Positions 1 to 6,598 of a stretch of 7,678 nucleotides of DNA are shown in pieces (within the stretch, counting starts at the first letter, position 1; the number at the start of each line of letters is the position of its first letter). Origin of the DNA: an uncultured Clostridia bacterium (lineage in GTDB: Bacteria > Bacillota_A > Clostridia > Christensenellales > Aristaeellaceae); assembly GCA_946408865.1 (NCBI GenBank), contig CAMJTZ010000086.1, positions 1-7,678 on the forward strand, in the 5' to 3' direction. Made by a program: the position numbers and the translations under genes. The notes beneath the pieces were generated by a model. It was not told the origin of the DNA and searched no databases. It was given only the letters and a program-made list of their open reading frames with translations.

Positions 1-67
1 GCAAAAATGGATTCCGTGTTTAGAATTACTTGGACTGACGACGGAAAGGCGGATAACGGAAGAACCA

Positions 68-625
68 ATGGACGCGGAGAGAGTGATGACGCAGGTGGGC
101 ACGAAGCTCCGGGACCTGCGCAAACAGAACGGGCTGACGCAGCAGGAGCTTGCAGACCGCGCGGAACTGACCAAAGGCTTTATTTCACAGCTGGAACAGG
201 GCCAGGTAACCCCGTCGCTGGTAACGCTGCTGGATCTGATTGAGTGCCTGGGGACGACCCCTTCCGACTTCTTCAAGGCTTCGGGGACGGAAAAAGTGGT
301 CTTCGGGGAACGGGATTATTTCGAGAAGATCGACGACGCGGGAAACAGCACGGTCTGGGTGGTTCCTTCCGCCCAGAGCAACCAGATGGAGCCGGTTCTG
401 GTTACGCTGCAGCCCCATGCGTCGCTTCCCGCGGACGATCCCCACAACGGGGAGGAGTTCGGGTATGTGCTGAGCGGGAAGATTGCGCTGTACCGGCAGG
501 AAACCCGGTCCGACGTCAAAGCGGGCGAGAGCTTCTACTATGAAGCGGACAAGCCGCACCGGATTGAGAATCCGGGCAGCCGGCCGGCACGCTTCATCTG
601 GGTGTCCACACCGCCGAGCTTTTGA
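68..625 (+). CDS. XRE-family HTH regulator with C-terminal cupin domain, probable polyamine-operon regulator
   Basis: A 185-residue protein with the HTH-plus-cupin layout of PuuR-like regulators. Residues about 14-66 form an XRE helix-turn-helix, seen in RDLRKQNGLTQQELADRA followed by TKGFISQLEQGQVTPSL. Residues about 105-180 form a small beta-barrel cupin, with the first motif around PHNGEEFGYVLSG (H126, E129, E130) and the second around GESFYYEADKPHRIENPG (H164). In this family the cupin binds a small effector and the HTH binds an operator; the polyamine effector here is inferred from the neighbouring potABCD genes. It precedes potA by 52 nt on the same strand, with no convincing promoter or terminator between, so it is probably the first gene of the operon and may regulate itself. 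The start is uncertain: ATG 68 has a weak GGAAG site 5 nt upstream, while ATG 86 (MTQVGTKL) has GGAGAG at 76-81 and gives an N-terminus more typical of XRE proteins. Family assignment is firm; the effector is not known. Confidence 0.92.
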   Translation: MDAERVMTQVGTKLRDLRKQNGLTQQELADRAELTKGFISQLEQGQVTPSLVTLLDLIECLGTTPSDFFKASGTEKVVFGERDYFEKIDDAGNSTVWVVPSAQSNQMEPVLVTLQPHASLPADDPHNGEEFGYVLSGKIALYRQETRSDVKAGESFYYEADKPHRIENPGSRPARFIWVSTPPSF

Positions 626-677
626 TTCCCGATGACAGGCTGTTCATTTTCAGACTTTGGAAGGAGAAATTTCTCAG

Positions 678-2123
678 ATGGAAAAGCAGGAAAACATTAT
701 TGAACTGAAGCACATTTCAAGGACCTTCAGCGACGGGTTCAAGGCAGTCTCTGACTTTAACCTGGAAGTGAAACGCGGGGAATTCGTCACGTTCCTCGGG
801 CCGTCCGGATGCGGAAAAACCACGACGCTGCGGATGATCGCAGGTTTTGATATGCCCACGGAAGGCGACATCCTGCTGAACGGACGGGATATCTCCAAGC
901 TGCCGCCCAACGAGCGGCCGATCAATACGGTGTTCCAGCGTTATGCGCTGTTCCCGCATATGAATGTGTTTGAGAATATCGCTTTCGGTCTGAAACTGAA
1001 AAAGCTGCCGAAGGATGAAATCCGGAAAAAGGTCAAGAAGGTGCTGGAACTGGTGGACCTGGAAGGCTTCGAGAAGCGTTCCGTTCCCACCCTGTCCGGC
1101 GGCCAGCAGCAGCGTGTGGCCATCGCCCGCGCGCTGGTGAATGAGCCGGAGATCCTGCTGCTGGACGAGCCGCTCGGCGCCCTGGACCTGAAGATGCGCA
1201 AGGAAATGCAGATCGAGCTGAAGGCGATGCATGACGAGCTGGGCATTACCTTCATCTATGTGACACACGACCAGGAGGAAGCCCTGACCATGAGCGACAA
1301 GATCGTGGTCATGTCCGAAGGCAAAATCCAGCAGATCGGCACGCCTGAGGATATCTACAATGAGCCCCAGAACGCCTTTGTTGCGGACTTTATCGGCGAA
1401 AGCAACATTTTCAACGGCATCATGACCGGAAACATGACGGCCCGGTTTGCCGGCGGCCAGTTCACCTGCGTGGACGATGTGCCGGAAGGCACGCAGATCA
1501 CCGCGGTTCTGCGCCCGGAAGATATCGAACTGACAGCGCCGGAAAAGGGACAGATCCGCGGCAAAGTCACTTCCGTGATCTTCAAGGGTATTCACTATGA
1601 GATCACCGTGCAGTCCGGCCGCTATGAAGTCGTGATCCAAAGCACGAAATCCGCGGAAGTCGGCAGCGAGGTCGGCATGCGGGTGGAGCCGGACGGTATT
1701 CATATCATGATCGCCGAGGACCACACCAATGTATTCCCCGTGGATATGAACAAAAATCACCGCCTGGAGTTCAATGAGCAGGAACTGGATGTCAGCCTGA
1801 CGCAGCTGATCAAGGGCAGCCGCCGGAACGAGAATCACGAGCTGCTGGATGAGAACGGCGAAGTGATCGATCCTGAAAAGATCCATATCATTGCGGCCAT
1901 CGAACCGCAGGATATCCGCATGACGGACGATGTGGACGATGAGCAGGTTCTGATCGAAGGCGTGATCAGCAACCTGATCTACAAGGGCGACCACTACAGC
2001 TATGTGATCAATACGGACGTCGGACAGGACTTCATCGTGGACGATGAATACCTGTGGAACATGGGTGACCAGATCGGCCTGATCCTGCCGCCGGACAAAA
2101 TGCGCTTTACGGTGAAGAAGTAA
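678..2123 (+). CDS. potA: spermidine/putrescine ABC transporter ATP-binding protein PotA, with tandem TOBE-like modules
   Basis: Cytoplasmic ATPase that powers polyamine import through PotBC. All ABC motifs are intact: Walker [10 protein letters not shown] (residues 41-49), Q-loop Q87, signature LSGGQQQR (139-146), Walker B ILLLDEP (159-165), D-loop (167-170) and H-loop H197. ATG 678 is chosen because AAGGAG at 661-666 lies 11 nt upstream; an in-frame TTG at 657 lies before that site and is unlikely. At 481 residues it is about 100 longer than usual PotA proteins (roughly 350-380). The extra length is a second TOBE-like module: residues 279-344 ([42 protein letters not shown]) align by eye with 409-479 ([42 protein letters not shown]), joined by an acidic linker. 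TOBE domains in this family regulate or couple the ATPase. PotA is the usual annotation; MalK/FbpC-type importers are excluded by the PotB, PotC and PotD neighbours. Confidence 0.95.
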   Translation: MEKQENIIELKHISRTFSDGFKAVSDFNLEVKRGEFVTFLGPSGCGKTTTLRMIAGFDMPTEGDILLNGRDISKLPPNERPINTVFQRYALFPHMNVFENIAFGLKLKKLPKDEIRKKVKKVLELVDLEGFEKRSVPTLSGGQQQRVAIARALVNEPEILLLDEPLGALDLKMRKEMQIELKAMHDELGITFIYVTHDQEEALTMSDKIVVMSEGKIQQIGTPEDIYNEPQNAFVADFIGESNIFNGIMTGNMTARFAGGQFTCVDDVPEGTQITAVLRPEDIELTAPEKGQIRGKVTSVIFKGIHYEITVQSGRYEVVIQSTKSAEVGSEVGMRVEPDGIHIMIAEDHTNVFPVDMNKNHRLEFNEQELDVSLTQLIKGSRRNENHELLDENGEVIDPEKIHIIAAIEPQDIRMTDDVDDEQVLIEGVISNLIYKGDHYSYVINTDVGQDFIVDDEYLWNMGDQIGLILPPDKMRFTVKK

Positions 2124-2133
2124 GGAGGAGCAT

Positions 2134-2922
2134 ATGAGATTTTCCAGAAAAACGCTGGGCATACCGTATGCGGTGTTCCTCCTGCTCTTTGTGGTGGCAC
2201 CGCTGCTGGTACTGTTCTATTACGCGTTTACGAACGGACAGGGACAGTTCACCGTGAAGAACCTGACGGATTTCTTTACGGATCCGAATACCCTGGGAAC
2301 CCTGGCATACAGCTTTGCCGTCGCGGTGGCGACGACAGTGCTGTGTCTGCTGATTGCCTATCCGGTGGCCTACATTCTGGCAACCAGCAAGCTGAAGGCC
2401 AAAACAGTCGTTATCATGATCTTCGTGATGCCCATGTGGATCAACTTCTCCCTGCGGATTACCGCGCTGAAGGAAATTCTGACCGTCATCGAAGGCAACC
2501 TGGCTTACTATCCTTTCCTGAATTCCGTGCTGGGCATCACCTACGATTTTCTGCCTTTCATGATCCTGCCGATCTACAACACGATCGTGAAGCTGGATAT
2601 CTCGCTGAACGAGGCAGCCCGGGATCTGGGCGCCAACGGGCGCATGGCGTTCCTGCGGGTGACGCTGCCGCTTTCCATGCCGGGAATCATCAGCGGCGTT
2701 TCCATGGTTTTCCTGCCGGCGATGACAAACTACGTGGTGCTGGACATGCTGTACAACAGCACCTACATCATGGGCAGCCTGATCGGCAGCTATTTCAACG
2801 CCTATAACTGGCACGGCGGATCCATGATCGCCCTGGTGCTGCTGGGCATCATCTGCGTGTTTACCCTTGTTACGAACGGCAAGGAGGATGCGGAAGCGAG
2901 AACGGGAGGTGCACTGCTGTGA
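2134..2922 (+). CDS. potB: spermidine/putrescine ABC transporter permease PotB
   Basis: A 262-residue inner permease subunit pairing with PotC to form the polyamine channel in the cytoplasmic membrane. Six hydrophobic segments can be seen, at about residues 10-32, 58-83, 90-107, 132-150, 184-204 and 230-247. The cytoplasmic EAA loop that docks onto PotA begins at residue 160 (EAARDLGANGRMAFLRV) and ends with MPG at 182-184. The start ATG follows a GGAGGAG site by a few bases and lies only 10 nt after the potA stop, so the two are co-transcribed. Length and motif placement are normal for the family. The stop codon overlaps the potC start by 4 nt (GTGA), which suggests translational coupling. 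The order potA-B-C-D distinguishes PotB from PotC. Confidence 0.95.
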   Translation: MRFSRKTLGIPYAVFLLLFVVAPLLVLFYYAFTNGQGQFTVKNLTDFFTDPNTLGTLAYSFAVAVATTVLCLLIAYPVAYILATSKLKAKTVVIMIFVMPMWINFSLRITALKEILTVIEGNLAYYPFLNSVLGITYDFLPFMILPIYNTIVKLDISLNEAARDLGANGRMAFLRVTLPLSMPGIISGVSMVFLPAMTNYVVLDMLYNSTYIMGSLIGSYFNAYNWHGGSMIALVLLGIICVFTLVTNGKEDAEARTGGALL

Positions 2923-3722
2923 CAAGAAAGATTGTGCGCATCGCATTTCCGGTTCTGGTGCTGCTGTTTCTGTATGTTCCGATCCTGATGCTGGCTTTCT
3001 ACAGCATTACGGACGCGACACAGATCGGTTCTTTCCGGAACTTTTCCTTCCAGAATTATGTGACGCTGTTCACGACGGAGGAACTGCGGAACATGATAAT
3101 CGGAACGGTCCTGCTGGCGCTGGGCTCAGCCCTGATCGCCACGATTCTCGGCACGCTGGGCGCAATCGGCGCCTTCTATTCCGGAAAGAAGGCCGGCGCC
3201 GCTATCGCCACGGTAAACCAGGTTCCGGTGATCAACGCGGACGTCGTGACCGGTTTCTCCCTGTGTGTGCTGCTGGTGGTCGTGTTCGGTATCGCCAAGG
3301 ACACCTATATTCCCCTGGTGATCGGGCATGTAACGCTGTGCGCTCCGTTTGTGTATCTGTCCGTGATTCCGAAACTCAGGCAGATGGATTCCAGCCTGTA
3401 TGAGGCAGCACTGGATCTGGGAGCCAAACCGAGAAAAGCGCTGTTCCGTGTCGTGATTCCCCAGATCTTCTCCGGAATGATCTCCGGTTTTGCCCTGGCG
3501 GTCACTCTTTCCCTGGACGACTATTTCATCGCGACCTATACCAAACCGGCCACCTTTGATACGATCAGCACCTATGTGGTGAATGCCACAAAAGGCTCCC
3601 AGACACAGATCAAGACCGCCCTGTGGGCGCTGTCCACCCTGATCTTCCTGCTGGTGATTGTCTTTGTGCTGGCAGCGAATCTCCGTTCCTGGCGGGTGAC
3701 AAAGAGGGGGGAGAAAGCATGA
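2919..3722 (+). CDS. potC: spermidine/putrescine ABC transporter permease PotC
   Basis: A 267-residue second permease of the polyamine importer. Hydrophobic segments lie at about residues 8-30, 58-88, 98-125, 131-150, 184-206 and 235-255. The EAA loop that contacts PotA starts at residue 162 (EAALDLGAKPRKALFRV) and is followed by a conserved segment with DDYFIATY (200-207), as in PotC/YdcV-type permeases. The start is GTG at 2919, supported by GGGAGGT at 2904-2910 with 8 nt spacing and by the 4-nt overlap with the potB stop. The 3' end overlaps the potD start in the same way (ATGA), so B, C and D are tightly coupled. Nothing appears missing or truncated. Confidence 0.95.
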   Translation: MTRKIVRIAFPVLVLLFLYVPILMLAFYSITDATQIGSFRNFSFQNYVTLFTTEELRNMIIGTVLLALGSALIATILGTLGAIGAFYSGKKAGAAIATVNQVPVINADVVTGFSLCVLLVVVFGIAKDTYIPLVIGHVTLCAPFVYLSVIPKLRQMDSSLYEAALDLGAKPRKALFRVVIPQIFSGMISGFALAVTLSLDDYFIATYTKPATFDTISTYVVNATKGSQTQIKTALWALSTLIFLLVIVFVLAANLRSWRVTKRGEKA

Positions 3723-5218
3723 TGAACAGAAAACACATGCTGAGCGCCGTCCTGCTGCTGAGCCTGCTCTGCACCGTGCTGTGCCCGGCCTTCTCGCTGG
3801 CGGCAACGGAAGAAACCGTCACCCTGCGGATCTGCAACTGGGAAGAATATATCGACCTGGGCGACTGGGGTGAAGATGAAGTCATCGACCTGGAGAGCGG
3901 TGACATTTTCGGTGAGAATTCCCTGATCGAGGATTTCGAAACCTGGTATGAGGAAACCTACGGGAAGAAGGTTCATGTTGAGTATTCCACCTTCGGTACC
4001 AACGAGGATCTCTACAACATGCTGACGATCGGCGATGTGTACGATCTGGTCTGCCCTTCCGAGTATATGATCATGAAACTCATGTCGGAGGACAAGGTGC
4101 AGATGCTGTCGGAGAGTTTCTTCGACGAGGAGAACGAAAACAATTATTATATCCGGGGCGTATCCCCCTATATCCGGAATATCTTCGAAACCCATGATAT
4201 CGGCGGCGTGACCTGGGACAGGTGCGCGGCGGGATACATGTGGGGCGTAACCGGATTCCTGTATAATCCGGAAAAGCTTTCAGAGGAGGAGGCCTCCACC
4301 TGGAACCTGCTGGGAAACAGGGAGTACAACCGCCAGATTACCATGAAGGATAACGTGCGGGACTCCTATTTCGCGGCGATCGGCGCGCTGAAATCCGAAC
4401 AGCTGAGCGCGGAGGAGTTTACTGCCAGAGAAGACTATGCGATGGCGCTGCAGGATGAAATGAACGAGGTCACCCCGGAGATGGTGAACGCGGTACAGGA
4501 ATATCTGCAGGGAATCCGGGATAATCTGTATTCCTTTGAAACCGACTCCGGCAAGGCGGACATGATTACCGGCAAGATTGTGGCCAATTACCAGTGGTCT
4601 GGCGACGCGGTGTACGCCATGGACCAGGCGGAGGAAGACGATTATATCCTGAATTACGTCGTTCCGCAGGAATGCACGAACATCTACTTTGACGGATGGA
4701 TCATGCTGAAGAACGGAATCAACGGAGACGCGGAAAAGCAGCAGGCGGCGGAAGCGTTTATAAACTTTATCTCCCGCCCGGACAACGCGATTCGCAATAT
4801 GTATTATATCGGATACACATCCGCGATTTCCGGCGGCGAGGATGAGCGGATCTTCGAATACCTGGACTGGAACTACGGCGCCGGGGAGGACGAGGAGGAA
4901 GTCGTCGACTATCCGGTGGGATATTTCTTCGCCGGCGAGGAGGACAATGAGGATTATGTCCTGTCCGTTCCGGAGGAACAGCTGCACCGGCAGCTGTCCG
5001 CCCAGTATCCGCCGAAAGACGTCATCCGGCGGGCATCCATCATGATATACTTCAACCCGGAACAGAACGAGCTGATCAATCGCATGTGGATCCGGGTCCG
5101 GTGCTTCAATATCCAGTCGGTTCCGGTATGGGCCTGGATTGTCATCGGCGTCCTGATCATTTCCGGCGTTCTCTTCGTGTGCCGGCGCAAAATCGCCAGA
5201 GAACAGCAGTACAAATAA
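3719..5218 (+). CDS. potD: spermidine/putrescine-binding protein PotD with C-terminal membrane anchor
   Basis: A 499-residue extracytoplasmic polyamine-binding protein that delivers substrate to PotBC. Residues 1-29 form a signal peptide (basic start, hydrophobic core, SLA-A cleavage) with no lipobox at either C18 or C22. PotD-like ligand segments occur in order: ICNWEEYID (38-46), CPSEYMI (112-118), GYMWGVTGFLYN (172-183), NYQWSGDAVYA (290-300) and YFDGWIMLKN (323-332). These aromatic and acidic residues match polyamine-contacting positions in known PotD proteins. It is about 150 residues longer than E. coli PotD because of an acidic insertion near residues 46-75, an acidic stretch at 372-412, and a C-terminal extension. 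That extension has a hydrophobic segment (470-487) followed by positive residues RRKIAR, a likely membrane anchor. ATG 3719 is chosen because it overlaps the potC stop and follows a purine-rich GGGGGGAG site; the upstream open frame lies inside potC. Polyamine specificity is inferred. Confidence 0.93.
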   Translation: MMNRKHMLSAVLLLSLLCTVLCPAFSLAATEETVTLRICNWEEYIDLGDWGEDEVIDLESGDIFGENSLIEDFETWYEETYGKKVHVEYSTFGTNEDLYNMLTIGDVYDLVCPSEYMIMKLMSEDKVQMLSESFFDEENENNYYIRGVSPYIRNIFETHDIGGVTWDRCAAGYMWGVTGFLYNPEKLSEEEASTWNLLGNREYNRQITMKDNVRDSYFAAIGALKSEQLSAEEFTAREDYAMALQDEMNEVTPEMVNAVQEYLQGIRDNLYSFETDSGKADMITGKIVANYQWSGDAVYAMDQAEEDDYILNYVVPQECTNIYFDGWIMLKNGINGDAEKQQAAEAFINFISRPDNAIRNMYYIGYTSAISGGEDERIFEYLDWNYGAGEDEEEVVDYPVGYFFAGEEDNEDYVLSVPEEQLHRQLSAQYPPKDVIRRASIMIYFNPEQNELINRMWIRVRCFNIQSVPVWAWIVIGVLIISGVLFVCRRKIAREQQYK

Positions 5219-5232
5219 AAGAATTCAGATAA

Positions 5233-5275
5233 AAACAGGCAGCGCGGAAAATCTGCGCTGCCTGTTTGCATTTTT
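5233..5275 (+). terminator. Rho-independent terminator of the pot operon
   Basis: AAACAGGCAGCGC (5233-5245) pairs perfectly with GCGCTGCCTGTTT (5255-5267). Further pairing of GGA with TCT closes a tiny AAA loop, giving a stem of about 16 bp. It is followed by GCA and then five Ts (5271-5275), so the T tract is slightly displaced. It begins 15 nt after the potD stop and separates the pot operon from the rubrerythrin gene. Confidence 0.88.
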
Positions 5276-5294
5276 CTGTGCCGGATGATATAAT
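5266..5294 (+). promoter_or_regulatory. Sigma-A-type promoter of the rubrerythrin gene
   Basis: A perfect -10 TATAAT lies at 5289-5294, with an extended -10 TG one base upstream (TGATATAAT). A partial -35 TTGCAT lies at 5266-5271 with the ideal 17-bp spacing. The -35 overlaps the last bases of the potD terminator stem and its T tract, so the two signals share DNA. Predicted transcription begins near 5301, giving a leader of about 50 nt. Confidence 0.75.
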
Positions 5295-5301
5295 CCAATC
5301 A

Positions 5302-5313
5302 CGGCATGTGCCG
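5302..5313. promoter_or_regulatory. Small dyad at the predicted transcript start of rubrerythrin
   Basis: CGGCA-TG-TGCCG is a perfect 5-bp inverted repeat with a 2-nt centre, placed immediately downstream of the -10. It could be a repressor operator or a 5'-end hairpin that stabilises the message. It does not match the AT-rich PerR box often found before clostridial rubrerythrins. Function is unproven and chance cannot be excluded. Confidence 0.3.
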
Positions 5314-5350
5314 AAAAAAGAAAAATACAATATTTTGGAGGTAAAATCTT

Positions 5351-5893
5351 ATGAAATGGGTATGCCCTGTATGCGGCTACGTACATGAAGGACCCGAACC
5401 GCCGGAGAAGTGCCCGGTCTGTAAAGTGCCCGGCGAGAAGTTCATCAAGCAGGAAGGCGAAATGACCTGGGCTGCCGAGCATGTGGTCGGCATCGCCAAG
5501 GATGTGCCGGAAGAAATCAAGGCCGGTCTGCGCTCCAATTTTGAGGGCGAATGCACCGAAGTCGGCATGTACCTGGCCATGGGCCGCGCCGCTGCCCGTG
5601 AAGGCTATCCGGAGATCGCCGAATACTGGAAGACCGCCGCGTTTGAAGAAGCGGAACACGCCGCCAAGTTCGCGGAGCTCCTGGGCGAAGTCGTCTCCCC
5701 CAGCACCAAGGAAAACCTCCGCGTCCGCGTGGAAGCCGAAAACGGCGCCACCCAGGGCAAGACCGACCTGGCCAAGAAAGCCAAGGAACTCGGCCTGGAC
5801 GCCATCCATGACACTGTGCATGAAATGGCCCGCGACGAAGCCCGTCATGGCAAAGCCTTCAAAGGCCTGCTGGACCGGTACTTCGGGAAGTAA
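5351..5893 (+). CDS. Reverse-type rubrerythrin (N-terminal rubredoxin plus diiron ferritin-like domain)
   Basis: A 180-residue cytoplasmic non-haem iron protein that reduces hydrogen peroxide (and often oxygen) with electrons ultimately from NADH, protecting anaerobes from oxidative stress. Residues 1-30 form the rubredoxin-like domain with the iron ligands C5, C8, C21 and C24 (CPVCG and CPVCK). Residues about 40-178 are a four-helix diiron domain with ligands at E67 or a neighbouring Glu, E100xxH103, E130 and E163xxH166. Placing rubredoxin at the N-terminus is the arrangement of reverse rubrerythrins of Clostridium; classical rubrerythrins have it at the C-terminus. GGAGG at 5337-5341 lies 9 nt before the ATG. 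The gene has its own promoter and terminator. Its 3' end, coding for [14 protein letters not shown] and the stop, is repeated twice downstream. Family call is firm; the exact electron donor is unknown. Confidence 0.95.
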   Translation: MKWVCPVCGYVHEGPEPPEKCPVCKVPGEKFIKQEGEMTWAAEHVVGIAKDVPEEIKAGLRSNFEGECTEVGMYLAMGRAAAREGYPEIAEYWKTAAFEEAEHAAKFAELLGEVVSPSTKENLRVRVEAENGATQGKTDLAKKAKELGLDAIHDTVHEMARDEARHGKAFKGLLDRYFGK

Positions 5894-5902
5894 TCATCAA
5901 CA
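5839..5902 (+). repeat. Rubrerythrin 3'-end direct repeat, copy 1 (within the intact gene)
   Basis: First of three direct copies. This one codes for the genuine rubrerythrin C-terminus ([16 protein letters not shown], stop at 5891-5893). It matches copy 2 at 54 of 64 positions by hand count. The 18-bp core CGGTACTTCGGGAAGTAA (5876-5893) is identical in all three copies. The core holds a 14-bp dyad, TACTTC-GG-GAAGTA, at 5879-5892. Confidence 0.9.
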
Positions 5903-5906
5903 GAGA

Positions 5907-5927
5907 GGGCGGAATTCCGCCCTTTTT
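5907..5927 (+). terminator. Rho-independent terminator after rubrerythrin
   Basis: The perfect palindrome GGGCGGAATTCCGCCC (5907-5922) forms a 6-bp GC stem with an AATT loop, extendable by an A-T pair, followed by five Ts (5923-5927). It begins 13 nt after the rubrerythrin stop. The next gene starts only 30 nt later without a clear promoter, so some read-through or an unseen promoter is likely. Confidence 0.85.
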
Positions 5928-5957
5928 GGTCTGTGCAGACATGATAGGAGGCAGCTC

Positions 5958-6197
5958 ATGAAAGGAGCCGGGCGGAAAAAGTGTGCGGATCTTCCGCTCT
6001 CTGAGCTGGATCAGGTAATCACCTGTCCCCATTCAAAGCGCTGTCTGCTGAAGGCGGGTATAAATACGCTTGCGCAGCTGCGTGCCCTGTCAAGAGAAGA
6101 CCTCCTGCTCATCCGGGGAATCGGTCCGGTGATTGCGGACGGCATTCTTGATGCACAGGCAAAGTATACATCGCAGCCAGTCGGCGGGGAATCCTGA
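5958..6197 (+). CDS. Small helix-hairpin-helix protein resembling the RNA polymerase alpha C-terminal domain
   Basis: A 79-residue soluble protein. Residues about 12-68 resemble a helix-hairpin-helix/alpha-CTD fold: DLPLSELDQV, then KRCLLKAGINTLAQL, EDLLLIRGIG and IADGIL. The CLxKAGINT...L...EDLLxIR pattern closely follows the bacterial RpoA C-terminal domain, and RGIGPVIADGI (53-63) fits the DNA-backbone-binding HhH hairpin. DNA binding is therefore likely, but the target is unknown; there is no N-terminal RpoA assembly domain. Three cysteines (C9, C23, C29) show no clear metal-site spacing. The start is well supported by AGGAGG at 5946-5951 with 6 nt spacing. A small dyad, GTCTG-TG-CAGAC (5929-5940), lies just upstream of the ribosome site. 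The gene sits between copies 1 and 2 of the rubrerythrin-end repeat, as if inserted with it. No enzymatic function is suggested. Confidence 0.82.
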   Translation: MKGAGRKKCADLPLSELDQVITCPHSKRCLLKAGINTLAQLRALSREDLLLIRGIGPVIADGILDAQAKYTSQPVGGES

Positions 6198-6203
6198 TGT
6201 CAC

Positions 6204-6267
6204 AGCCTGTCAGGGCAAATCCTTCAGGGGACTGCCGGATCGGTACTTCGGGAAGTAATCCTTAACA
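6204..6267 (+). repeat. Rubrerythrin 3'-end direct repeat, copy 2
   Basis: Begins 7 nt after the HHH stop. It still reads in the rubrerythrin frame as CQGKSFRGLPDRYFGK with the TAA at 6256-6258, though nothing upstream would translate it. The identical 18-bp core is at 6241-6258. Over the 45 nt ending at the stop it differs from copy 3 at 3 positions and from copy 1 at 6, so copies 2 and 3 are closest. Similarity to copy 1 continues about 9 nt past the stop. Confidence 0.9.
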
Positions 6268-6283
6268 AGGAGAGCAATGCCGT

Positions 6284-6529
6284 ATGTTCAACAATATCGG
6301 CTCGAAAATCAAGTCGCTTGCAAAGGTGATCTGCTGGCTGGGCATCATCATTTCGGTGATCACCGGCATCATCGGCATCATCAACGGGACCGAACAGTCC
6401 ATTGTTTCAGGCATCATTACGATCATCTTTGGTTCTCTGGCATCCTGGCTCGGCTCCTTCTTCGCTTACGGATTCGGCCAGTTGATTGAGAACACGGATG
6501 AAATCCGGAAAAACACTTCTGAACGATAA
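6284..6529 (+). CDS. Small two-helix membrane protein of unknown function
   Basis: An 81-residue protein with two hydrophobic segments, about residues 14-34 (VICWLGIIISVITGIIGII) and 41-63 (VSGIITIIFGSLASWLGSFF), joined by a short polar NGTEQ turn. Both ends are charged, with a basic N-terminus (SKIKSLAK) and the C-terminal YGFGQLIENTDEIRKNTSER. Small proteins of this type, ending in a FGQLIENTD-like motif, are familiar as hypothetical proteins in Firmicutes from memory, but no function is known to me. AAGGAG at 6267-6272 lies 11 nt before ATG 6284; the out-of-frame ATG at 6277 is too close to that site. The gene sits between copies 2 and 3 of the rubrerythrin-end repeat, and copy 3 begins one base after its stop. 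A toxin-like small membrane peptide is a conceivable alternative, but no antitoxin is seen. Confidence 0.75.
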   Translation: MFNNIGSKIKSLAKVICWLGIIISVITGIIGIINGTEQSIVSGIITIIFGSLASWLGSFFAYGFGQLIENTDEIRKNTSER

Positions 6530-6530
6530 G

Positions 6531-6579
6531 GTCCGGCAAAGCCTTCAGGGGCCTGACGGATCGGTACTTCGGGAAGTAA
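6531..6579 (+). repeat. Rubrerythrin 3'-end direct repeat, copy 3
   Basis: Starts one base after the membrane-protein stop and codes in the rubrerythrin frame for GKAFRGLTDRYFGK and a TAA (6577-6579). The shared 18-bp core is at 6562-6579, with the dyad at 6565-6578. Relative to copy 1 it has 5 differences in the last 45 nt, and a one-base deletion further upstream. It sits at the border where the DNA becomes AT-richer. Confidence 0.9.
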
Positions 6580-6598
6580 GAATATCAAGGGTTTCAGA

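Noticed and set aside
21..26. TAGAAT as a possible -10 for the regulator gene
   Set aside because: Only one mismatch from TATAAT, but the matching -35 would lie at or beyond the window edge, so it cannot be tested.
631..644. Imperfect dyad TGACA-GGC-TGTTCA between the regulator and potA as an operator
   Set aside because: The arms are short and unequal, and no second copy occurs near the start of the operon where an autoregulatory site would be expected.
657..677. An in-frame TTG extending potA by 7 residues
   Set aside because: It lies upstream of the AAGGAG ribosome site that serves ATG 678, and potA homologues begin near [14 protein letters not shown] sequence.
717..2162. A 481-codon open frame on the minus strand opposite potA
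   Set aside because: It is the antisense shadow of potA, with low-complexity composition (His/Asp/Val/Leu-rich) and no domain; potA itself has every ABC motif.
3623..3718. Upstream in-frame extension of potD into potC
   Set aside because: It would overlap 100 nt of potC, and the signal peptide clearly begins at the ATG at 3719, which overlaps the potC stop as in the other junctions.
6277..6489. A 70-codon frame overlapping the small membrane protein
   Set aside because: Its ATG is only 4 nt from the ribosome site and its product is histidine-rich nonsense; the 6284 frame gives a clean two-helix membrane protein.
5839..6579. The three repeats as a CRISPR array or REP elements
   Set aside because: The copies are 321-365 bp apart with whole genes between them and keep the rubrerythrin reading frame, unlike CRISPR spacers or typical REP sequences.
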